Part shown: positions 55,980 through 64,000 of the stretch, piece by piece | Layout: each line of letters opens with the position of its first letter | Numbering within the stretch: the stretch's first letter is position 1 | Origin: Topomyia yanbarensis | Taxonomy: Eukaryota > Arthropoda > Insecta > Diptera > Culicidae | Reading direction: 5' to 3' | Length of the DNA stretch: 64,000 nt | NCBI RefSeq assembly: GCF_030247195.1 | Contig: NC_080670.1 | Location: forward strand, 29,675,997-29,739,996 | Position numbers and translations under genes: made by a program | The notes under the pieces: model-generated | What the model saw: only the letters and a program-made list of their open reading frames with translations | What the model was told of the DNA's origin: nothing | Database searches by the model: none

Positions 55980-57460
55980 ATTGTGAAGCTAAGAACTTGG
56001 ATTCTCATCCTGTGTAACAGGATGGTGAATTTATATCTGTCGGATCGATACGTACATGTTAGACTGAATACTTCAAATTCATTTTCACTAATTTCTGGAA
56101 TTCCTCAAGGCAGTGCACTAGGACCGCTCATTTTCATACTGTCTGTAAATGATCTATGTCTTCATTTGAAGTGCGGCAGAGTGCTGTTTACTAACGACCT
56201 AAAAATGTTTAAAGCATTCGGCGCTGCTAAAGATGGCATCAATCTTCAATTGGACATAGACCTGTTATCGCATAGCTATAGCATAGATCTTCAATTGGAC
56301 ATAGAAAGTAATCTCATTCACTCAGCCTCACTTAACGATTAATTACGAAGAAACACAATTACCAAATTCTGGAGCGTAGCGAATCCTTCTGCGATCTTAA
56401 ACTAAAATTTACCAAGACGATGCGCTTCACAAATTATATCTCGTTGTCAATCGCTGCCGCATATGCATATTAGGGTGGGACAAAAAATAGATTCCAGCTC
56501 CGAGCAACTTTTTGGGTACTATTTGGGTCCTAGAAAATGTGTGCAAATTTTTAGCTCGATCCCTGAAACTATATTTTTGCGCCCACTGTTTAAAGTTTAC
56601 TTGGGATTTTATATGGGAAAACTAACTTTCACAAAATAATTCCTCCAGGAGTCGCTCATTGCTTCATAAAAATTAACCGTTATGTGGCTTTTGTAGGAAA
56701 TTTAACAAAGAAACAAAGCCTCGAAAACTACGAAACGATCTGATGCTTGAGAAAAAAGTTATTAAGCTGAAACCAATTGATGCTCTGACGATTGATAAAA
56801 TATTCATTTTTTCTAGCACCACTGCTGTTGGTTATCCAATTATATGCAATCTTATTTTGATCTTCTCTTAATGTGTCTAAATCATTTATCTATACTCTTT
56901 AGCCACTTCACAAGTGTTTTGAGGGATAAATTGAGTCTTCTTTTGTACATAATAAGACAAAATTAATATTTTTGTATATAATTCGACCGTCAGCAGCAGT
57001 GATGCTATGAAAAGTGAAATTTTCATTAATCTTCAGGGCATCAATCGGTTTTTGCTTAATAACTTTTTCCACAAGTATCAGATCGTTTCATGGTCTTCTA
57101 GACTTTGTTCCCTTGACAAATTTCCTATAAAAATCAGACATCTATTTATTTTTAGAAGGTAACGGGCGACTTTTGGAAGAATTAATTTGTAAAACACGTT
57201 TTCCCCATACGAAATCCCATGTAAACTTTAAACCGTGGGCGCAAAAATATAGTTTCACCGATCGAACTAAAAATTTGCAGAGTTGTTTTGGAAGCCAAAT
57301 AGGACCCAAAAAGTTACTCGGAGCGAAATTTTATTTTTTCATATAACCATGTCCCACTCTAATGCATATGCCGTATTCAGGTTCATCCGTCGTAACACGT
57401 CTCATTTTAACGATACACCGTAAATCCGCACTATTTATACGCACACCAAAAAAGATGGAT
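55980..57460 (+). mobile_element. Jockey-like LINE RT fragment interrupted by a TIR element
   Basis: The first part (about 55980-56340) reads NLYLSDRYVHVRLN, then SGIPQGSALGPLIF, VNDLCLHLKCG and a catalytic box mutated from YADD to FTND. An 18-bp direct repeat ATCTTCAATTGGACATAG occurs at 56239 and 56287. After a frameshift MRFTNYISLSIAAAYA is reached at 56470, and beyond the element at 56471-57369 the frame goes on as VFRFIRRNTSHFND. The copy is dead, of the same broad group as the RTs at 2265 and 19694. Confidence 0.75.
56471..57361. mobile_element. Long-TIR element with 8-bp ATGCATAT target-site duplication
   Basis: The arms of about 155 bp (56471-56625 and 57205-57361) start TAGGGTGGGAC and end GTCCCACTCTA. 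They match through TTTTTGGGTMCTATTTGG, then GTGGGCGCAAAAATATAGTT-type sequence. ATGCATAT precedes (56463-56470) and follows (57362-57369). The interior (about 580 bp) is itself weakly symmetrical (TCAATCGGTTTTTGCTTAAT against GCTGAAACCAATTGATGC). No coding frame. The duplication length suits hAT-like elements, but the class is not certain. Confidence 0.85.
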
Positions 57461-57539
57461 TGTGTTTTTACCATAATTTCAAACTTGTCACAATTTAACA
57501 AATCGTAATTAACAAAATGACGAAAAATAACAGTGATTT

Positions 57540-60500
57540 AGGAATCAGAATCAGGAATCAAATGGCACGTTCCCTGAGTGCAGTCGGGGATTTGTGCCTT
57601 GTAGATTTTTCTCATAATTTCCCTGATCGGAAGGAAAGGAGAAGGAGAAAGAGAGAGAGAGAAGGCATAAGTTTGTGACTTTGCCGGACAAGTTCTGTAA
57701 GGGCTGATTGTATCCTGCTTGGAATACAGTACAATATCTACCTAGCGAGTAAGATTGCTCTAATCTCATTTCACGACAGTAGTCATCTGCCAGAACGTCC
57801 CTCCATCACAGAGCCGTCAGTGTAAGAATTCCTTCTCTCCATGTAACAATTTGTGACCACAGTCATTTATGATTGGTAGCTAGATCACCATGGTTACTGT
57901 TCCAAAGACCAGTAACCTGCAGTCTCTTTGTACATGATAGTGCTGCTTATTTGAGGTGTATGTGCAATGGTTTGATATTTAGAAGAGCCTTGAGGGCAGC
58001 AGTCGGAGTTGTGGTGAACGCACCAGTCAACGCTATGAGTGCCATTCTTTGCAGATGGTTTAGCTTTGAGTGCACCGTCATCACCCCTCCCCTCTGCCAC
58101 CACACAAGATATCCGTATGACAGTATTGGACGTGCAGTTGTCGTGTACTTGGGTATTGAGGCTCCAGGTCTTTCCAAAAGTTCGTCTGCACTGCCCGAAG
58201 GTCATGTACGCTTCCTTGACTCTGATCTCAATGTGAGCAGACCAATTCAATTTAGAATCCAATATAACTCCAACGTAAAACTTGATCTGCACACAGTAGT
58301 TCAGAATTAAAGTACTGGACGAACCCCGGTTGTTATTCGCTTCTTCGTCAACATAACTATTGAAGTTTTGTTTGGATTAACTGATAATTTAACTTGTCGA
58401 CAAAGGCGGCGAAACACTTTACGCCCGAGTGGGTAGAAAGCATAGGGTGAGGGGTCCATTAGTAATGATTTTTCCCTTTTCGCAATGAACACGCTTACAT
58501 TACATTCACATTAAGTCACGTTCGTTTATGTAAATGGAATTGTGGTACATCGATGTTTTCAAATGTGTGTAGTGCGAGATACATGCGTTGCACATCTAAA
58601 TTTTTTGAAATGGTTCAAAATTTCGAGTGGGTAATTACCCACTCGATTATTTTCGAGTGGGCAGTACTACCCATACTACCCACGCTTTCCGCCGGTCCTG
58701 CTTGTCGACACCACTGTTCGACAGCCCTTAATGCTTGTAGCATTAAGTCAAAGATTGTTTCAATGCAAAGTCCAGTAATTAGTATTTGGTAATCATCAAC
58801 GTTCTGTCACCTTTGTTATGGAACTTGGTTACCGACGGCTTGTTGAAGAAACTCAATGAGCTTGGATTTCCAACCTACGTTGACCTACGGTTCAACGTAG
58901 GTTGGAAATCCAAGCTCATTGAGTTTCTTCAACAAGCCGTCGGCAACCAATTTCCATAACAAAGGTGACAGACCGCCACCCTGAGGACAACAGCAAATAC
59001 TCAACTTCCGTATCTCAGCCTGTCGCAGTGACGAGCAAAGAATGCGGTTACTAAGCATTGCGTTTATCAACCCTAGATACATGTAGATCTCCCATAACCG
59101 CGTGTAGCTTCCAGGATAGTCTGAAAGGGCACATTGTAAAAAGCACCCTCAATATCTAGGAATACACCCAAGATAGATTGCTTGAGCGAGAAGGCCTTCT
59201 CCATGTTGTAAACAACATCGTGGGTTCCCCACACTAATATGCATGTTGAATTTTGTGCAGTGGATATTCAACTAAACTAACGTTCCTGATGTGATGATCG
59301 ATTATTTGTTCCAAAAACTTTCAGAAGAAAAGAACTTAAGCCTAAAACTTTTGGCTTCTTCATAGTCTGAGCGCTCCCTTTGGGAATAAATCTAACAGTT
59401 GTTTCTCGCCATGCTTTCGAGATATATCCGGTAGCAAGACTGGAAACCATTATCTTCTTCAAGACATGTTTGAGAATATCATATGCTTTCTGCAGTAGCA
59501 CGGGAAGTATTCCATCTTTTCCGGGTGATTTGTATGGAGCAAAGCTGTCAACTGCCCACTTGACCGATTCACTGGAAACCAATGTGCGTGCTAACGCCCA
59601 CGAATCCGAATCGCCAAAATGAGTCGAAGGGACAATCTTGTTCGTCCGTCACATACACACCATCTCTGGTTTTAAAGAGTTCATTTGAAAATATTTCGAT
59701 TTTGAGAGAATTTTATTTAACCTGCTGACATTAGTGCATAAGTTTTGCCGGGCTGGCTAGGCTCTGTAGATGAAAGGCATTACTTATATGCACTACGAGC
59801 TGACCTGAAAGCTCTAGCACAGAATAACAGACATAACACTCAAAAACAAAGCTTCGCCCGCTTTAACGGTCATTTTAAATATATTTGTAGTTGGGACTGT
59901 GGCCACATTTGAAATTATGGCGCCACTGACATGAACAAGCATATGGGGGATAGACCACTAGTGAAAAATTGTTCACAAACCTGAGGGGTAACCCACCAGT
60001 AAATGAGTGATTGGGACTGTGAATAAAAGATGGAGCTAGTGTTCTGGGAAAATTGTCGGATCGATGTCTGTTAGTCTGTGGCTCTAGAGTCATCACGCTG
60101 ACGCCGGTTCCAAGCTCTACTCATATCCTTCTTCATTCTTTTAAGCTCAGCCTTTCAGCAAGGGGTTCCATAGTTGATTAAACAGTACGAAGTGAACAAA
60201 CAAACTTCGTCGGATGCTACTATGAACGAGTTTGTTATACCAAGTCGCCTAGTTTACTAATTATTGAAAACTGTCCATGAAATTTAGACGCCAAGTTTTC
60301 CTAAAAGACCCAGTCTGTAGATTTAGGATCAAGATATATTACCACATTCAAGCTGTCATCAAGATGATAAAAAATGTATATTAATGATTAGAAAGAGACG
60401 GTTCAGTTTCATTTGGAATCTGTCAATTTCCCAGCTCATGCGAAACTCTTGCAGAGCAAAGCGTTATGTCTAACACTTCCTCTCTCGCAGACCCCGCATA

Positions 60501-60996
60501 AGATGGTCGGTTGCCTATATTCAGAAACTGAAGATTTGTACTACTTATGTACCCCATCAGTTCAAAGCGTCTCATATTGATGTCTAAGCTGCCCCAAATG
60601 ATGTGATGAGCATTTGCATCGCTGTCGATTATAAGCGTTTTCTGCTACAATAAGATACAACGCTTTTGAAATCAACGGAGATGACTCGTTATTCGGTAGA
60701 TATGCTAAACAATTTATATACTTTTTGTCTATATTACCGACATGTAAAGTAACTGTGACTGCACAAAAGTCGCGTGTTGTGAGCTCCGATATGAGACACG
60801 CGTCAATAGCCGTATTTGCAAGAATGCAAGCACGAGGCATTTCACGTGGGTTACTCATGCCTGTCTTGTTGTAAGCAACGAAGGCAGTGTCAAGTAACTT
60901 TCCAAAATAGAAGTTTCCTTTACGGATATACGCTTCTTAAACCAATGCTATGAAAGCTTTACCTTCCTTCAGAAGTCGAGATAGATTCATAGTTAC
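57540..60996 (-). mobile_element. LINE B: I/R1/LOA-like non-LTR retrotransposon, decayed
   Basis: Read on the minus strand. Endonuclease at 60996-60300: SRLLKEGKAFIAL, then GNFYFGKLLDTAFVAYN, CSSHHLGQLRHQYE and a SDHKYIFF-like region. RT start at 59582-59300: SVKWAVDSFAPYKSPGKDGI, then ATGYISKAWRETTVRFIPKG. RT palm at 59082-58890: NAMLSNRILCSSLRQAEIRK, then CCPQGGGLSPLLWKLVADGL. Here the catalytic box is lost in the hairpin at 58804-58971. Thumb at 58270-57950: GVILDSKLNWSAHI, then MALIALTGAFTTTPTAALKA. RNase H at about 57780-57700: QSYSLGRYCTVFQA. A GA-rich microsatellite lies at 57640-57665. Several frameshifts; a dead copy of the LINE A family. Confidence 0.82.
58804..58971. repeat. 168-bp near-perfect palindrome within LINE B
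   Basis: 58804-58882 and 58893-58971 pair as 79-bp arms with about three mismatches around a 10-base loop (ACCTACGGTT). The arm contains CTGTCACCTTTGTTATGGAA and CAACCTACGTTG. The sequence is LINE B RT code (GLLKKLNELGFPTYV on the minus strand), so a piece of the RT has been duplicated in inverted orientation exactly where the catalytic FADD should follow. Confidence 0.88.
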
Positions 60997-61139
60997 TGAA
61001 CGTTTATGCAGGAGATTGATTGGTGCTGTTCCAACCATAGTTGATTAGAAAACAGTACATTTCATTTCCAGCATATGCTGCACAACAACTAGAGGACACC
61101 GAGCAAGTTGGGATGTAAACGCATGTAGTAAACTTGAAT

Positions 61140-61245
61140 AAAATGCTTCTCGCTTTTTTGGAGTAAAAAAAATTCAAGTACCAGTATTTTCCCGGTGTTA
61201 GTACCGTGGAAGCGGTCTCGCCAAAAAGGTCAGTATTAGGAACCA
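61140..61245 (+). repeat. Partial right-end copy of the GGTACC-rich element
   Basis: AAGTACCAGTATTTTCCCGG, then TTAGTACCG, then TCTCGCCAAAAAGGTCAGTA, then TAGGAACC follow the same order as 44165-44255 (GGTACCAGTATTTTCTCGAT, TACCGGTACTG, TCTCACCGAAAAGGGTCATT, TAGGGACC). Only this end is seen. Confidence 0.6.
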
Positions 61246-61310
61246 TACGCTTCTGGCGTCGGTGATAGGTACTCAATGAGGACGAACGAAAGGAAACGTA
61301 ACTACGGTCA

Positions 61311-61549
61311 CTCTCGATAAACATATGATTCGGGCGTATAAGCCAACTGTCGAAAGTATTTTTGAAGGGAGATTCCAAACAAACCGCTATGGGCCGAATA
61401 CAGTTCACAGCAGTTAATGAAAGAGAAAACTTTTCTCCATTGTTTACTACCGACATTTGTGAATGGAGAGTAACGATTTGTTCGGAATTTGCGCTCAGAG
61501 CGAATTTTGACAGTTGGCTTATGAGCCCGAATTATGTGTTCGTCGAGAA
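61311..61549. mobile_element. Foldback MITE, copy 2
   Basis: TCTCGATAAACATATGATTC, then AAGCCAACTGTCGAAA on the left, and TTTTGACAGTTGGCTTATGA to GTTCGTCGAGAA on the right, reproduce the ends of the copy at 54165-54407. The central GAAAGAGAAAACTTTTCTC is shared too. This copy is more diverged, with arms no longer perfect. Confidence 0.75.
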
Positions 61550-62566
61550 GTTATCTCATCGCGTATAAAGCCTGCTGCAAAAAAAAACAGAAAAAGTTAG
61601 ACATTTGAAATGATTCAATGAAAAACTTGAGATCCGCTGTCACAATAACACGGTTCTACCAGAATTTTTTCGTTGTTTTACGTTACGTTATTTTTGAATC
61701 GCTATATCTCAGCAGTCACTTGATTAATTGGGACAGTTTTGAAACCTACGGATTTTTTAGGCTTTCTATATTACAGTAGAATTATTAAAATTTGTATTCG
61801 AACAATACTGAACTTTCCACGCATAAACATAAGATATCGCACGAGGTTGCTACTCCGTTGTTGTCCAGATCCAATTGAGATGTTCATTGTAACAACATGC
61901 TTGGAAATAACATGATGAGTCACATTGTGCAATCTGCATTAATCCCTGCATGCTGATCAATACCGACACCAGCCACGCTCGAATGTAGATCTTCTGGGAA
62001 AGGATGAAACGTTAGTCCGGTACATGTCGCTGCTAGAGACCGAGGAATCCTCTGCATCTCCGCATGTATCACGGGAAGGGGAGAGTTGTTAGTAAGTTTG
62101 CCAATAGCGGTGTTATCATGTAATGGATGCTCTGGGCAGCCGGCTGCCGAGAGTTTGGGAAATTTATCATTTATCGTATTATAATGATTGGCCAAATAAG
62201 CAACTTGAACTCCGGATAGCCGACTATCACGCGACGAATTTTTCGTGATTTTAATCTTGTCGGTGCTAATCGTTTGTGTAAAATGCGGAATCTTATAGAA
62301 GAGGCATTTGTGTGCGCTTTAGTTTTTTCTTGTGCCATGTCCTATTCTTGTAGATAGTTGAAATTGCTCTTGTATAATAATTTCGTAGTAAGAGAGGTTT
62401 TTACTAATTATTTAAAAAAAAAAACAAGAGGGAAACGAGCTGGAACCACAACTGCACAATATCGACCGTTTTCGCAAAAGGGATATGAAAAAAATTCTTC
62501 CTACTGATATTACTGAGAAAAATTGATAACTGACCTTCGATCCTTTTCGCGAATGGTCAATTTTCA
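61550..62566. other. No gene recognised
   Basis: A minus-strand frame at 61920-62195 (91 codons) has an even composition but no recognisable domain or conserved motif. It may be a decayed transposon piece. The rest is AT-rich. Confidence 0.35.
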
Positions 62567-62851
62567 ACCCTCATACATGACTGAAGTAGTCACTGCACAC
62601 AGACCAGACCATGCGTCCTTCCCACGCACACCTAATTCCCTAGTTGTTCAAACAAGCACCAAATAAACATAGAAATTAGTCAGCTCAGTCCAAAGGAATG
62701 TCAGTCATTATTGGCATCACCCGGTGGATACATCCTCCCTTACACTACCATAAACAAAACGTACATTTAATATTGCATACGACAAAATTGCAGCTTTGAA
62801 AATAATAAAATAATAACTACTACTTATTTGCAACAAAATAAGGGTGGAAAA
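62567..62851 (+). repeat. Dispersed repeat, copy 2 (partner at 10260-10568)
   Basis: It starts AACCCTCATACATGACTG and keeps the block order of copy 1, including CCTAGTTGTTCAAACAAGCA, TTGGCATCACCCGGTGGATA and CATACGACAAAATTG, to about 62851. Orientation is the same as copy 1; non-coding. Confidence 0.6.
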
Positions 62852-64000
62852 AATAATTTATAACCAAAATGACTCACTGTACTGTTGACGAATCACCCAA
62901 CAAAAATACGGGATACGGGAATCCATTACTGTGTTACACACTGATGGAATCAGTACAAATCGTCCTATTTCCAATAGACATGCAAAATGTGTGGTGGTGA
63001 TGGTCATGGTCGACCGTATCTGTACGACAAAGATGAAGTTCGAGTCGTAGAATTTCACTCAACTGCCAACGGCAAGGACAAAAGGTAACTCTTACTGGCC
63101 TCAGCTTGAAAAAAGGAGTATGATATTTTACGCGGAGAAATATTCTAAAGAACACTTAGAGAAACTTGGATATTCATGCTCTCGTAGACAGTCTCAACAA
63201 TGACCTTTGAAGGACCGATTTGTGATGGTAGAATTAGCGCAAGATTGTGCACCGTCACCGGTTCCAAACTCAACAAACGAAGAATGACACGTTGGAGCTA
63301 ACCAGAGCGTAAATAATGTTGAGGATGTGGGTTGTGTTGCTGTGAACTGAAAACAAGAATCGGACCTAGTCAAATGAGTTCACGAAACGTCACATACTTG
63401 ATTGCAGAATTGTGGCATGCCGCTTCTTAATACGGTCGACGGACCATGTCTAGTTCAGTAAGCTACGCTCGTTTGCTTCCGACAAGAACGATCGAGAATC
63501 GACCAGGTATTTAAGCAACGATTCGTTATTTATCAACAAGTGGGCTGGTCATCTATGTGTATTTTAACAACGCGTACGATTCCGTGAAATAAAACAAAAT
63601 CACGGTAGATTACCAGAACAGAAGCATTTAATGTGTATTTCCACAACTGAATTATGGTGATGTGCTGTACGTTCATACTGTAAATTAATTTATCGTTCAG
63701 ACCGAAATGTCTTTTGCCATTTCCGTACAACATCCGGAAGAGCTCAAAAACGTTATATTATAATCACCATCAGCGGATCAGACTTCAACCCCACGGTCTG
63801 CGAAGCCTGAATTATATTTCAGGTTAAAACCCATCCAGATTTTCAGTTCGATGGCACATAACCTAGATTCCTACTTCTAACCTTCAATCAAACGGTTTGA
63901 CAGCAGTTCATCCGATATTGAGTCAGTTCAGCTTCAAGTAAAAACGACACAATTAACATAAATCATTGATCAATTGCGATTTAATAAATTACCTCTCCTT
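62852..64000. other. No gene recognised to the window end
   Basis: The minus-strand stretch 63330-62930 is mildly open in pieces and may descend from a retroelement, but no motif could be named. No RNA gene or repeat boundary was seen. Confidence 0.35.

Noticed and set aside
61920..62195. 91-codon minus-strand frame
   Set aside because: Even composition but no motif; probably transposon debris.

Overview
This is eukaryotic, insect-type DNA, most likely from a mosquito and probably a culicine (Aedes-like) one. The reasons are AT-rich intergenic DNA, very short GT-AG introns next to a long transposon-filled one, A/C-rich untranslated sequence, a tRNA-derived SINE with a poly(A) tail, many degenerate non-LTR retrotransposons (RTE-like, jockey-like, and an I/R1/LOA-like group with RNase H) and numerous foldback or MITE-type elements. 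The species call is an inference from style, not from a database match. There are no operons, rRNA genes, intact tRNA genes or CRISPR arrays.

One host gene can be supported, on the plus strand. Four exons are visible (23606-24037, 24131-26875, 26945-27126 and 33827-33974). Together they give at least 1168 codons: C2H2 finger, long Ser/Thr/acidic linker, ELM2 domain, SANT domain, C2H2 finger, C2H2 finger, Gln-rich tail, stop. This is the layout of the MIDEAS/TRERF1/ZNF541 family of histone-deacetylase co-repressor scaffolds. Two of the C2H2 fingers are completed only by splicing: a 69-nt in-frame intron interrupts finger 2, and a 6.7-kb intron full of dead retrotransposons interrupts finger 3. 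The 5' exons were not found. A probable 3' UTR follows the stop codon.

Layout. 1-3.7 kb: a 5'-truncated but open RTE-like reverse transcriptase (minus strand), then a decayed jockey-like RT inside a family of ~115-bp repeats. 3.7-17 kb: mostly gene-free, with a minisatellite, a SINE and small MITEs. 17.4-18.3 kb: a retroelement 3' end with a minisatellite UTR, bounded by a 17-bp target-site duplication. 18.7-21.2 kb: a tandem array of ~457-bp units broken by a jockey-like RT. 23.6-34 kb: the ELM2-SANT gene. 34-35.8 kb: probable 3' UTR. 36.9-38 kb: two adjacent inverted-repeat elements. 38.5-44.5 kb: a minus-strand LINE broken by a TTAA-flanked element and by other insertions. 45-47.6 kb: A/C-rich UTR-like sequence without recognised transposons. 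47.7-57.4 kb: a dense nest of inverted-repeat elements, including a 357-bp-arm palindrome that reads as perfect and an 891-bp element inserted into a jockey-like RT with an 8-bp duplication. 57.5-61 kb: a second minus-strand LINE of the same group, carrying a 168-bp hairpin. 61-64 kb: MITE and dispersed-repeat copies and unrecognised sequence.

I found no clear new multi-gene system. The most informative signals are the split zinc fingers of the host gene, the large palindrome, and several insertions whose mental removal rejoins the interrupted frame or repeat.
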